Assembly (NCBI GenBank): GCA_963931865.1
Contig: OZ007506.1
Span: 12,648,110 to 12,712,109, forward strand
From: Axinella damicornis
Taxonomy: Eukaryota; Porifera; Demospongiae; Axinellida; Axinellidae
Reading direction: 5' to 3'
DNA: 64,000 nucleotides
In this document: one piece after another, positions 9,976-20,596 of the stretch
How the letters are laid out: every line of letters begins with the position of its first letter
Numbering within the stretch: position 1 is the first letter of the stretch
Notes under the pieces: model-generated
Database searches by the model: none
What the model saw: only the letters and a program-made list of their open reading frames with translations
What the model was told of the DNA's origin: nothing
Made by a program: the position numbers and the translations under genes

Positions 9976-10795
9976 TATTATCTATGGTCACGGTACCCAG
10001 GGATGTGTTTATCCTCTTGTTGGTTTTTGATGGGACTGGTTCACCAAATTTCTGGGCTACCCACCGTACAAGGACTGGCCCTAGCTAGTCTCTGAGACTA
10101 TTTATTAGTCGTGGTCACATTTTCAGTAAATTTGGATGGGATGTTAGCCTTGTTCCTGGGAACGAGCATATTGTTTTGGCCGTATTTGAATGTCCTGCTG
10201 TCTTCCAGCGTCCTCTGTAGCAGCCACAACCTCACTGTTTCTGCTGGCACAGTCAACTAAGCATGCACTAGGTATCACATAATTTCATATGACTTTACAA
10301 TATTATTGGCTCGATCTGCTCATAATTCCTGGTTTGTAGTCTCGCGGGCAAGACTTGTAGTGGGCGTGGTGAGATCGAGGCTGCCATGGCCTGCAAGACT
10401 ACTTGGTTTGGGTCCGTTACCAAGACAGACCCTTGTCCCTGGGACACAAGAGGTGAGAGGAACACTCTGTGGGAACTGCCACACACTAGCCACCCCTAGC
10501 TCTCTCCTTTTACCTCAGTGGTGTACTCAGCTCAGTCTGCCTCGATCAGCTCCAAATGCTGTGTTATAGCAGGGACGACATAAAATAGGTTCCGAATTGA
10601 ACTTTGAACCCATCTGTTAGATTGCAATCAGTGGTCAGATTAGGTCTTTAGTACGGAGAAAATGACATATTTAGCTTCAAATCTGGACACTGCAGAGGCG
10701 GTGGAATGGGGGGGGGGGGGGGGGGGGGGCTCCCTCTGTCCTTCCTTCTCTCCCTCCCCTTGTATCCCCTCTCCCTCCTCCCTCACATAAGTACT
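9976..10795. other. Unit 1-specific stretch after the TA MITE
   Basis: It aligns poorly with unit 2, which has the SRCR exon in the corresponding place. It contains a lone foldback-like arm (GCCTTGTTCCTGGGAACGAG near 10147) and a poly-G run (about 10710-10729), then C/T-rich DNA shared with unit 2. An open frame at 10306-10569 has no recognisable similarity. Confidence 0.45.
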
Positions 10796-10888
10796 AGCAT
10801 TGAGTCCAACCTGAAGCCCATCTAGCTGACTCGTGTAACTTGCTCCTCCTCAGCGCACATGGTGTGGCCTTATGCTAATCAGCAGTAA
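10796..10888 (+). pseudogene. SRCR-domain fragment with stop codon, unit 1
   Basis: The frame reads SIESNLKPI-stop-LTRVTCSSSAHMVW. The TAG at 10823-10825 replaces the TGG (Trp) found in unit 2, and this Trp belongs to the PIWL-x-x-V-x-C core of SRCR domains. The preceding SRCR exon present in unit 2 is missing here. Unit 1 has therefore lost this SRCR segment. Confidence 0.55.
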
Positions 10889-11168
10889 TCAAGTCTCTTG
10901 GCCATTGTCTTCTCTCGTCGTTGTTTACTAGGTAGCACATCTAATTGCAATCATTTCTGAAAGTTGCCAACCATCTCAAGAATGCATGTTTACTGTTTGT
11001 GTGTGCAAGATGATTATTGCAATGTCATGTGTTGTCAAAGATCATTTTTGTTTTGAATATACTTTCAGTAAGGTGCAAGTGACTTGAAGGTATATAGCTG
11101 GAATAGTACAGAGAATGAAGAGTTAAACATATAGACAATTTCACAGCACATACATAATTATAGTGTTA

Positions 11169-11662
11169 CAAGTAGCTGAGCTCGCTTCGCTCGCTCAGCT
11201 ACTTCCCCCTTGTTCGCCTACCGTGCGTATACGTAATCCGGCGCCGGACAGCTCTCTGAAGAGCTGCTTCTCCACGATTGCGTCCGCTTGCCCCCCCGAT
11301 TGCGTCCGCTTCAGCTGCTCCCCGCTTGCATCCGCTTCCAGCTGCTGCTCCTCGATTGCGTCCGCTTCAGCTGCTGATCCCGATCGTGTCCACTTGGGCT
11401 GCTGCTCCCCGATTGCGTCCGCTTCAACTGCTGCTCGCCCGATTGCGTCCGCTTCGACTGCTGCTCCCCGATTGCATGCATCCGCTTGCAGCCCCAGCTG
11501 GATTCCAGCCCAATGTTCTCGAACATTCTTCGCGGAGTTCGAGGTTCAGTCAATAAATTGAAGTACGAAGGTCGTGCGTCACTATAGTCTAGTCCCGCCC
11601 CACGAACATCCCACTTCCGTCATGCACAGACACACACACACGTTAAAATCTTAATGTATTGA
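11169..11662 (-). mobile_element. Helitron-like element inserted in the ankyrin 3' fragment, unit 1 only
   Basis: Unit 2 gives the exact empty site: GTGTTA/TACATAATC (41974/41975) is split in unit 1 by 494 bp with no target duplication. On the minus strand the element begins TCAATACATTAAG and ends GCTCAGCTACTTG after a hairpin, inserted between A and T. The interior is the 30-bp CCCCGATTGCGTCCGCTTC-type minisatellite. It split the old stop codon of the ankyrin fragment. Confidence 0.7.
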
Positions 11663-11855
11663 TACATAATCAGGAGTCTCTTCTTCCTCGAGTACTGCAA
11701 GAATTAGTTCATGTTCAGTGAGATCTGTTGCTTTTTCATACGAGTTAGTCAGCGAATGTGCAGATGCTCCATACGTCAAGTAGCATGCAGCTGTAATACA
11801 GTATCCAAGCAGTTGTAGTAATATAAGCTGCTGTATGTATAAGGGTGTCCATCCT
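11663..11855 (-). pseudogene. Partial copy of the ankyrin gene 3' end, unit 1
   Basis: It matches the last 60-65 codons of the ankyrin gene (…LTEHELILAVLEEE..DYV). Small insertions break the frame near 11775-11830. The homology continues into the 3' flank on the other side of the Helitron-like insertion (about 11020-11168). It starts abruptly inside the GWTPLHTAA repeat. The same fragment, less damaged, is at 41972-42145 in unit 2, so the partial copy predates the unit duplication. Confidence 0.75.
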
Positions 11856-13975
11856 CAGTGCGAGGAGAAGCCTTAGAGATAGGATGTCATGATGTTTTCT
11901 TGGCAAACCCAGCCTGCTGCTATACCGTCTTGTGTTACAGCACCACCGCTTTGCTAAATGCATTTCATCTGTCACTGGGGGTAATGCATCTATTTACACC
12001 TTATTTGGAGCTTTGCTGATTGCAATGTTACAGACTGCCGCCACATCGAAGACGTGCATGCTAGCTATGTAGCACACTCTGTGTGCGTGTCTGTATATAT
12101 ATCTTAAGTGGTTGGCAGTTGGATGCTGCTCGCTGTTCATTACAAGAGGCCCTAGTAATGGCTGCAGGATGGTCGCTGCCAAGAACGAGTAGCTTACTGA
12201 GCAATAATGAGTTGTTGTTGAGTTGCACTTGGACGGCCAGTAATTGTGTGTGTGTAAGCACAGCCGTCTGTCTTGGCGTGATGAGAGTTACAGCTGGCGC
12301 CGTGAGTCTCATCATCAGCTGACCTATTATATCATGTGTCATAGTGTACTGCTTGAGAGTTCGTGGTGAAAGTAAAAACAGTCCAGCTGTTTCAGACTAT
12401 AGTTGCTCCTCAACAATGGAGTGTACGTCAAGCTAACTCGCTACTCAAGCGTGCGTGCAGAGGGATGGCTTATGGAGCGTAAACTGCTTTTATTTTCTGT
12501 CTCAATGTCAGTTTCCGCTACATTTCAGCTCTTCATAGTCTGGTTACGTATTCTAATGGACCAGTTTTTGGCATGGTGTATTGTACCACTAGAACACTGT
12601 CATTCAAGTACAATGGGTTCCCATGGGTTTCCATGTATAGCCAGAGTAATGTTCTGGTGACAACAAATGTGACCTCTGCTCCTCATTTGGCACTTTCGTA
12701 TCCATATTCAATGTTCCATGCTCTGTAGCGCTTCTAAAGTCTAAGTAATACGTAAGCACATTTCTATGGTAACATCATTGCTGTTGCTATGGTTATTGCA
12801 TTACTGTTGGCAAGAGATATTCCAGTTGGTAAGGGGTTAATTAATTGAGTAATTCAGATGGGTAGTGGGAAAGTACGTATGTATCAGAGCTGTGGGTGTG
12901 GTTGAAAAGAATCACTCTTCCCTCATCAGGGTTTCTTTTGCCCCCCCCCCCCCCCCCCCCCCCCCTTTATACCCCACCTTAGAGATTTCAAACCCAAAAT
13001 GGCACTGCATGTGCATGCACTACTTCTCTATGTTCTGTTTTGCCACGTGCAAAGCACACGTGCTGCCAAAGAATGGTGTCATCTCGTTTCAGAATATCTA
13101 CTTATTATGCTCTTGATGCTTTCACCTAGTGTCAGCATGAGCTGCGCACCCCTAAGCACAACCAACTTATTATCACTTGTTAGAAATGCCAGCTGAGAGA
13201 AGAAAATGAACCCTGCATGGGACCAGTTGGGGTTTGAACTTTGAACCTATGAGTTTCTGTGACAAGGCCCCATCCCATAATGACACTGTTTTCATGTTGT
13301 TCTCAAGGAAATCAACCTAGGATTCGAGTGCTCTGTTTTGGTCTACCTTCAACAGCAAACAAAGCTTGTCGGTTGTGGGTTCAGGGTGCACTGGGTGTTC
13401 CATGTGACAATATTTGCACTGACCATGTAAGTAATGTGTACACGCTAATTGTTATCATGGCACAGTACATACTAGCAACGCTTACACACCTCACTGATGC
13501 AGACAATCTACTTGCGCCATGATGTCATCCGCTTAATCTGCGACATATCTTACATTTTAAGAGTGCCATCATTATTAGCACTGCATAATTATAGCAGCCT
13601 ATTCTGTCATCAGTTCATGATCGCTAATTATGGTAATAAGGAATGCTATGAATGTTTGTTTCCATGGATATATCGCATATTCATGATTATGTATATTCCA
13701 AAGGGAAATTGAATCATTTCCTCATTAGAGGTCACCTGTTGAAGTAGATGAGTGAATCAGAACTAGACTGTTCTAAGTTGTAGATTAGAGACTGTTTTTT
13801 TTAAGCAGAGGTTCATTAATGAATTGGCAACTGGCACTCACTTTGAAGTGCTCTACTTCCAACCAACAGTTACAGTTACAGTCACGTTGAGCTTTAAATT
13901 ACACCTGTACTGTGCAACTAGATTCTTGACATAAAATTTTATCTGTTCCTCTACTTTGTCAATGCAACACATTGT
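11856..13975. other. Non-coding stretch upstream of exon A, unit 1
   Basis: It aligns with unit 2 (42146-44524) except for indels. It contains a C24 run (about 12942-12965). The scattered open frames differ between the units by frameshifts and show no known domain. I looked here for the sulfatase catalytic motif (C-x-P-S-R) and for the residues that should precede exon A, and found neither. Confidence 0.5.
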
Positions 13976-13980
13976 CCCCC

Positions 13981-14011
<31 letters not shown>

Positions 14012-14338
14012 ACACACACACGTACAAAACACACACACATACAAACACACACACATACACTACATACACACGTAACACCACATACACACACACACACATA
14101 CAAAACACACACACATACACCACTTACGCACATACACGGTAACACCACATACACACACACACGCACACACACACACACACATACACCACATACGCACATA
14201 CACGGTAACACCACATACACACACACACGCACAGACACACACACACATGCACACATACACACATGCAACACACCCACTGCACACACCATGCACACACCAC
14301 ACACACACCACATACACACCATGCACACACATACACAG
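13976..14338 (+). repeat. C22 run plus CA-rich tract at the exon A acceptor, unit 1
   Basis: C22 (13976-13997) is followed by about 340 bp of CA-rich repeat with a higher-order pattern (ACGGTAACACCACATACACAC recurs). It ends in the acceptor ACACAG of exon A. Long open frames across it on both strands are composition artefacts. Confidence 0.85.
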
Positions 14339-14463
14339 GTATCGCTATCACTGGGCAGTCAGCTCGACCTCCTGACTACATTTGCAGAGTTAGCAGGTGT
14401 GGAGCTACCAAACACGAGTCTGGACTCCTCTCTTGTTCCAGTTCTGCTCAACTAAAACAAAAC
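14339..14463 (+). pseudogene. GALNS-like sulfatase exon A, damaged, unit 1
   Basis: It encodes VSLSLGSQLDLLTTFAELAG…, the segment of type I sulfatases where GALNS has LGS..DL.TT…LAG. Compared with the unit 2 copy it lacks one codon (…LDS-SLVPVLLN) and carries one extra base near the end, giving an in-frame TAA at 14453-14455 and a shifted junction. The acceptor (ACACAG) and donor (AAAC/GTAAGT) are kept. A sequencing error in the short A tract could explain the extra base, but not the C to T change at the stop as well. Confidence 0.7.
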
Positions 14464-15363
14464 GTAAGTAGATCAGCATCAGTACCTGCACCCAATAGTA
14501 TCTGGTATGGGAAATTGGGAATGAGCATATCAAGTATTGGAATGAGCAATTGGTAGTCTACACATAAGACCAGAAACATCAGTACCTGAACCACCTAGTT
14601 ACCAGGAATGAATGTCAGACCAGCATCATTGGTACCCGCACCCAACTGTTTAAGCGTGCCTATTTGGTGTTAGGAGTGTCGCATCATTGATCAGTTACCA
14701 GTTCAGAGAGGTTTACAGCTGTACATTCTCAGCCACGAAGGCTGGCATGCAGACAAACTGCCCTGCATGAGTGGCTGTGTATCTCACCCACTCACTAACT
14801 ATTCCTATTCATGAGCTGGGTTGCGGACTTGGCAAGTATGGTGAGTGGCATGCAGCTGCCATTGCTAAGGACACAATCGATTGGCTGTATGGTGTCACGT
14901 TGATCATCAAATTTGTGGAGCAGTTTGGGTATAGCACGGAGCTGATGTTGGTGGTACAATTGTTCAGGAGCCATGAATGTCTGCATCTGTAGTGTAATTA
15001 TGTATGTGGTCTGTTTGGTGCATGTGATGCGATGTGGTGCCTGTGTGTTCTAAATGTGTGTATTTGCTTGTGCAACTATAACCCCACCAGTCTCATTGAG
15101 TGAGAACAGAGTCTTACATGCTTTAGAAACATAGCCAAAGTCTCATTTAACCTTGTCTGGACTTACCCTTACAATGCTCTGAATAAACCAGTATATCTAT
15201 CCCTTGACCTTTGACCCTGTGTATGGATACTCGCATAGGAAACTCTGTTGTTTTCATGACTGGGGGATTAAATTATGTAAATGTGTTTACAGCATGCTCT
15301 GCAGACATTGCTAGACTCTGTACCCTCATGCCTTTTCCCACAGAAATGTAGTGAACACAATAC
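14464..15363. other. Intron A-B, first part, unit 1
   Basis: An open frame at 14771-14992 (MAVYLTHSLTIPIHELGCGL…) is also open in unit 2 (45336-45557) with very few changes, but its opposite strand is open as well and I recognise nothing. Otherwise no feature. Confidence 0.35.
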
Positions 15364-15451
15364 AATACTGTAGCATACGTGTAGTTTGAAACACTCGTGC
15401 ATCATGAAACATGAAGCAAACAGCTTCAAACTACACGTCTGCTACAGTATT
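15364..15451. mobile_element. Short hairpin MITE-like repeat, unit 1
   Basis: The arms AATACTGTAGCATACGTGTAG and CTACACGTCTGCTACAGTATT pair around a short loop that holds further self-complementary bases (CATCATGAAACATGAAG). It is present at 46434-46521 in unit 2. Confidence 0.6.
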
Positions 15452-15454
15452 CTC

Positions 15455-15513
15455 ACACACACACACATCTGCTAATCAGCTACAGTAGCTGATTAGCAGA
15501 TGTGTGTGTGTGT
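15455..15513. repeat. Perfect 59-bp palindrome
   Basis: 29-bp arms, ACACACACACACATCTGC then TAATCAGCTAC, are mirrored exactly around a single A at 15484. The unit 2 equivalent (about 46525-46590) is imperfect (ATCTACTAATC versus GATTAGCAAAT). It would form a cruciform. Confidence 0.8.
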
Positions 15514-15547
15514 ACCTTAAGGTCACTACTATTTGCAGGTACTAATG

Positions 15548-16065
15548 CAGGGGCGGATCCAGGAAAAAATTTAAGGGGGGGCTATCATCCGGCCACTGCC
15601 GAAGGGAGTGTAGTACAGAGGTGTGTAGTGATGATCCAATCCGCGCGAAGCACGAATTTTTTCCACTGTTATTTTGTTATCTAGATGGGCTCTCGTGGCA
15701 CCTTCGTGCTTTTGCACTGCACTCACTGCTTTCTGGTTTCATGTCATCCTTGAACGTCTCACTCCCGACGTGGAAAGGTAAAGTTGTGAATCACTGATGT
15801 TGAAAGTCCAATGAAGATTCGCCGTCATGTGGAACCGTTATCGTCACCAGCACGATCGACTTGACTCTGTATCTGACTGTCACAAGATGTTTTTCGTTGG
15901 AAAAAGTCCAGCATTGAGCTTCCTGTCAACTTTGCTGCTGGTTCCAGCGCTGTAAGTCGGTTCCAACACTGTAGGTCGGGTCCACAGTGTAAACAAGGGG
16001 TGTGGTCAGAAGAGGTCAGAAGTGGAAAGCCCCCCCCCCCCCCCCCCCCCCCTGATCCGCCCCTG
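15548..16065. mobile_element. hAT-like MITE with CAGGGGCGGATC ends, unit 1
   Basis: The terminal inverted repeats are CAGGGGCGGATCcAGG and CCTGATCCGCCCCTG. Both ends are flanked by TAATG, a 5-bp direct repeat; hAT elements normally give 8 bp, so the duplication may have eroded. The interior carries the core GGGCTCTCGTGGCACCTTCG shared with other MITE families in the window, and a C run abuts the right end. No transposase is present. Confidence 0.7.
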
Positions 16066-16114
16066 TAATGTTAGCGCAATTTAAAAATTGGTTAAGTAAC
16101 AACCCTAATTTAGC

Positions 16115-16283
16115 TAGCCTCGTTCCCAGGCCGTTCCCACCGCCAGTATTTTCCCCCCGTGTGTCTACCATCTGTCTACCTGACGTCATTGCACGTGACC
16201 AGATCTCCCAGGCCTTCCCCCGCCGTATTTCATACTGGAAGCGATGAAATACTGGCGGTGGGAACGGCCTGGGAACAAGGCTA
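16115..16283. mobile_element. Foldback element, TAGCCTCGTTCCCAGG family, 9-bp duplication
   Basis: The outer ends TAGCCTCGTTCCCAGG / CCTGGGAACAAGGCTA continue into paired inner arms CCGTTCCCACCGCCAGTATTT. The flanks TAATTTAGC and AAATTTAGC form a 9-bp target duplication with one mismatch. This size suggests a Mutator-like (MULE) MITE. The unit 2 copy is rearranged. Confidence 0.75.
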
Positions 16284-17153
16284 AAATTTAGCATGTGATG
16301 TTCATATACATGTGTATTACTTGGGGTGATCCGCAGCCTGGGAATGAGGCTAGTTATATAGTACGTGCTGGTGGATGCAATCAGAATCTATGCAAGAGGT
16401 GACCTGGGGCATCATTGAGTTTGCCTACCTGCATAGCCCTTGTTCCCAGTCCGCGTGGGAATGAGGCTACTACCTGCAGCACTAGCCTACCAGCTGTGCG
16501 GTTGCCACTTGATTGCATTCCAAGAATCGGTAATACAGCAGTTGCTATTAGCTCTGACAGTCAGAAATGCTAAAATTGATACTCCCCAAATCTTTTTTTT
16601 TCCCCCTGTATACGAGAAACCACCATATACATGGGCGGCAGCGGCAAAGAAAAAGTGGTACGGCCCACCATTGTAGCGCACCACGGAAGGCAGTGCCCGG
16701 TGGCGCTCTGTGTCTCTGCATCGGCGCGAGGTGCCGATCTGTCCACGTGAAGTGCGTGAGAAAAATTTTGCATGCTTTTTTAGCAATTAGGAAGTCATCT
16801 CGCAGTATCTAAATGGCCGTTTTGGGAAAGAAAAAGTCCTTGGCTGGTGTGGAATTTTGATTCTTAGGACGAGAAACAAATACCATTGCTGAGTCTGCTG
16901 ATAGATTATGTGTAACGACACATGCACGTGATTCTATATCAGAGGAAAACCACGCAATATGTTGGTATAGCCTTTACATTTCATGTATGTACATACTCAC
17001 ATGATCACACACACATGAACACATGCATTCACACACACACTAACACTCACACTGCTCACACACATTCACACTCACACTGCACTCACATGCACACACATGC
17101 TCACACGTGCCCACTCACACTCACTCACACACTCATACTCTCACACACCACAG
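16284..17153 (+). other. Intron A-B, last part, with CA-rich acceptor tract, unit 1
   Basis: Repeat remnants, then CA-rich sequence (about 16996-17150) ending CACCACAG, the exon B acceptor. Open frames such as the one around 16567-16812 occur in both units but carry frame-changing differences and no recognised domain. Confidence 0.45.
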
Positions 17154-17269
17154 TGAGTAAACGAGAGGCAGTTTTCTATTACCGTGCTACAACACTGATG
17201 GCTGTGCGATATCATGACTACAAGGCTCACTTTGTCACACGAGATGGGTGGAATCTCGACCCCCCAGAG
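17154..17269 (+). CDS. GALNS-like sulfatase exon B, intact, unit 1
   Basis: Its first two bases complete a Leu codon begun by exon A, then SKREAVFYYRATTLMAVRYH and DYKAHFVTRDGWNLDPPE follow, ending in phase 0 at GAG/GTATGT. VFYYR..TLMA…KAHF.T…W is the strand region of GALNS near the C-terminal subdomain (GALNS has FYYRG.TLMA…KAHFWTW). Family role: sulfate ester hydrolysis in lysosomes or outside the cell. Exon A of this unit is damaged, so whether this exon is ever translated is open. Confidence 0.75.
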
Positions 17270-17274
17270 GTATG

Positions 17275-17316
17275 TGTGGAGGGAGGAGGGAGGGAGGGAG
17301 GGAGGGAGGGAGGGAG

Positions 17317-17348
<32 letters not shown>

Positions 17349-17416
17349 AGGAGAGGGAGGGAGGGAGGGAGGGAGGGAGGGAGGGAGGGAGGGAGGGAGG
17401 GAGGGAGGGAGGGAGA
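17275..17416 (+). repeat. GGGA repeat with G29 run right after the exon B donor, unit 1
   Basis: (GGGA)n surrounds a G29 run (17320-17348), starting five bases past the donor GTATG. In unit 2 the same place has (GGGA)n plus G26 (48456-48541). G triplets near donors are known splicing enhancers. The Gly/Arg and Pro/Ser frames are artefacts. Confidence 0.85.
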
Positions 17417-17486
17417 GCAACAGATCTGAATACATGCTTGCTTGACCTGTGCACTAGGTACCGGTATGCCCACCACAGATGAGATG

Positions 17487-17727
17487 GGAGGATGTACTCT
17501 CATCCGCCATTTGTAACTTGATATCAATCACTGAGAAAATTGCATAATAATATACTACACTCAATCCTGTGAGGATGTACTCTCATCCGCCATTTGTAAC
17601 TTGATATCAATCACTGAGAAAATTGCATAATAATATACTACACTCAATCCTGTGAGGATATACTCTCATCCGCCATTTGTAACTTGATATCAATCACTGA
17701 GAATATACTACACTCAATCCTGTGAGA
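17487..17727 (+). repeat. 84-bp tandem repeat, three copies, unit 1
   Basis: GAGGATGTACTCTCATCCGCC and what follows is repeated about every 83 bp; the third copy is shorter. Unit 2 has one copy (about 48613-48695), so the array grew after the units split or was lost in unit 2. Confidence 0.8.
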
Positions 17728-17868
17728 ATGGTATTTGGCTAATGTCTAATCTCCAAGTGTGCTAGTATTGCAAATTTCCATTAACTTGGATGCGATACCA
17801 TACTCTATCATTATCATCAGACACACATCAAAATAGGTGCAAAGATACAGTATGGCCACACCATGTAT

Positions 17869-17947
17869 TAGCCTCGTTCCCAGGCCTTCTCACCCCCTGC
17901 AGTACTAACGACAAACGCTGGGGTGAGAAGGCCTGGGAACAAGGCTA
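17869..17947. mobile_element. Foldback element with inner arms CTTCTCACCCC
   Basis: TAGCCTCGTTCCCAGG, then CCTTCTCACCCC, pairs with GGGGTGAGAAGG and CCTGGGAACAAGGCTA. No clear target duplication. A lone left arm of another member (TAGCCTTGTTCCCAGG) follows at 17968. Both are also in unit 2 (48845-48923 and about 48941). Confidence 0.75.
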
Positions 17948-18355
17948 ATTCTCCAATCAAATTTTAGCCTTGTTCCCAGGCCGTTCCCACCTAATGAGAC
18001 GAGCCGACTGACATGACACATGTAGTGGTTGCATAATACCACCTGAGAAAGTCTGTGCTGTGCATCGGTAGTAGCTATACATCTTTGAAAAAAAATCTGT
18101 AGCTTTCGCTGCTTGGGCTTTGAACACCGCTATTCTCATGTAACCATCTCTCTCTGACTCTCAGTTGTGACTAAGTTTGGGAATCCCCTTGAGACTAATT
18201 ATCCCATTAATTTGTGTTTGTGTGAGGTGGTATTCAATGAGTTAGTTACTCAGTGCTCTTTGCTTGTACTCAGTGTCACAGACAGGAACTCTCCCAGTGT
18301 AGTTACTTGCACTCTTTTCTGAATTGCATGCATCATAACTTCCTGTGTTTGCAGC

Positions 18356-18840
18356 CATTCCCAGGCTGGCATCAACCACCTGTCCCATTCCCCAGGCTCG
18401 CATCAGCTGCCTGTCCCATTCCCAGGCTTGCATCATCCACCTGTCCCATTCCCAGGCTTGCATCATCCACCTGTCCCATTCCCCAGGCTCGCATCAGCCA
18501 CCTGTCCCATTCCCAGGCTTGCATCATCCACCTGTCCCATTCCCCAGGCTTGCATCATCCACCTGTCCCATTCCCAGGCTTGCATCAGCCACCTATCCCG
18601 TTCCCAGGTTTGCATCAGCCACCTGCCCCATTTCCATGTTTTCATCATCCACCTCTCCCATTCCCCAGGTTTGCATCAGCCACCTGTCCCATTCCATGGC
18701 TTGCATCATGCAGTCACCTGTCCCATTCCCAGGTTTGCATCATCCACCTGTCCCATTCCCAGGTTTGCTTCAGCCACCTAGCTGTCCCATTCCCTGGCTT
18801 GCATCAGCCACCTGTCCCTAATATATTCCCTGGCTTGCTC
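18356..18840 (+). repeat. 30-bp minisatellite, unit 1
   Basis: The unit is CATTCCCAGGCTTGCATCAG plus CCACCTGTCC, with 30/31-bp variants, about 16 copies. All three plus frames stay open because the period is a multiple of three and has no stop (decapeptides such as PVPFPGLHQP). It is longer in unit 2 (49522-50212), with remnants at 23541-23615 and 51870-51990. I treat the frames as non-coding. Confidence 0.85.
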
Positions 18841-19539
18841 AATCAGAAGGCTAGATTTTTGTCCCTTATTTGATCTGCAACAACAAGCATTAACTAATTT
18901 TCAGTGACCGGGTGATGTATTTCCTGTCTATACCAGAGAGTTAGATCACAACCAGAATTGGAGACAGCTGACTGATCTCAATAAGCTCTTATGTAGTATT
19001 AAATGATACTGTATTGCACTTTGTAGTGTGCATATCTGTCTGAGTATATGGTTCCGCAAGAATTGGTATGACTTCCACTGAGTTTGTATGCTCTCCTTTA
19101 ACCATCCACAAGTTTTCACAGGCTGTCTGTTTGACCTATGACCTGTACCTCATATAATCAGTGTAGGTGGTAGCTTAAATTGACCTCTAACTAGGAAGTA
19201 GGTACAAACTAGTGGAGTGTCTGATGTCACCTCTAGCCCTAGTTGTGCCATATGAGTAGCAACCTTTAGTTTCACGCCCAGACATCACTCATTATTACCA
19301 GCTGTTTGTATTACCATTCATGGATGAAGGGCAACTGCCAGGTTAGAAGCAATCTTGGTATGACCTCACCTGTGGTAAAACTTGGTTATCAAAGAACATG
19401 GTAGTGATAGCCAAGGAAATTGCATACTAGCAGGAAAGCGGCCAAAGAAGCTACAACCCCCCAAACCAAGCATGCAGACAGAATCACGTGCACCCTGTCT
19501 GACAGTGACTTGAGCAATCTATTGTACCCCCCACTATTA

Positions 19540-19964
19540 CAGGCCCGTAGCAAGCTATTTTTGAGTGGTACGGTCACTGCCGACGGCAGTGCATAGAGGC
19601 GTGTAGTGGTGATATAGTCCACGTGAAGCGCAGAAAAAAATTTTCACCTTCGCTTTTTCAGCTATCTGGATTGGCTCTCGTAGCACCTTCGTGCTTTGCA
19701 CTACACTGCCACTCACGTGTAAGGCGGCGCGCATTAGTCCTGTCTCCATTCCGTGTGTTGGTCTCGTCTCTAGCCCCTGAATATTGAGTTTCGAGTGTTG
19801 TGGACTGGTGAAAGCATGAGAAAAGTCACTACTGCACTTCGATGACTTTCTCTGCCATGCTGTAAAGCGCTGATGGAAGCCTACAAGGAAATTATTTCTT
19901 CTTGTTCGTGTGATAAAGCGGTCCTGCCAAAACCGGACCGGCCGGACCGCTTGCTACGGCCATG
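19540..19964. mobile_element. MITE with CAGGCCCGTAGCAAGC-type ends, block B copy 1
   Basis: The ends GGCCCGTAGCAAGC and GCTTGCTACGGCC are inverted. The interior shares the core GGCTCTCGTAGCACCTTCG with the CAGGGGCGGATC MITE. It lacks about 95 bp present in the second copy (24721-25240). The unit 2 copy has a truncated left end. Confidence 0.65.
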
Positions 19965-20596
19965 GATGTATTACATTTAATTGATCTGGGTTGCCATGCT
20001 TCCACGCTCACAAGCTGTCCTCCCACACGACCTTATTCCAAATTCCAGGTTTCAATTGCTATGACAACAACAACCCCTTGTACCCACTGATCACCATGCA
20101 GATAGACTGCATACCAGATTTGAAGTATATAGGATGTATAGTGTCCGAGTTACAGCCTCTCAAACTTCCCTATTGAGGCCCATGCATACAAATGTAAGGA
20201 GCCTCCAGACAGATTTTGTATGGGCTTCAATGGGAAAATTTTGGGAGGCCATAACTCAGACACTATACATCCTATTTATTTGAAATCTGGGATGAAGCCT
20301 ATCGGCATGGTGACCAATGGGTACAAGGGTTTTTTGTTGTAATAGCAACAGAACCTGGAATTTCATTTTTGTGGAGTAAGGTCTGTTCCCACAGTCAGGC
20401 TGCTTCATTATGAATAAGGTCTTCCTACTTCAAATGATCTTTCCAAGTATACACAGGGACAAGCCACTTGTCCATAAATACACATTATTTTTCTGTTGAG
20501 ATAGTGATAATCATTTCTGTTGAGCATGTGAAGCCTGTCAAGTGCCTGTGGAAATCAACCCTCCAGGACAATTGTATGTACACACACACACACCAT

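Noticed and set aside
13951..14351. Cys/Val-rich and His/Thr-rich frames over CA repeats
   Set aside because: Pure composition artefacts of CA/TG repeats on both strands.
17141..17527. Gly/Arg and Pro/Ser-rich open frames over the (GGGA)n tract
   Set aside because: Simple-repeat artefacts in the intron after exon B; only the exon B part is protein-like.
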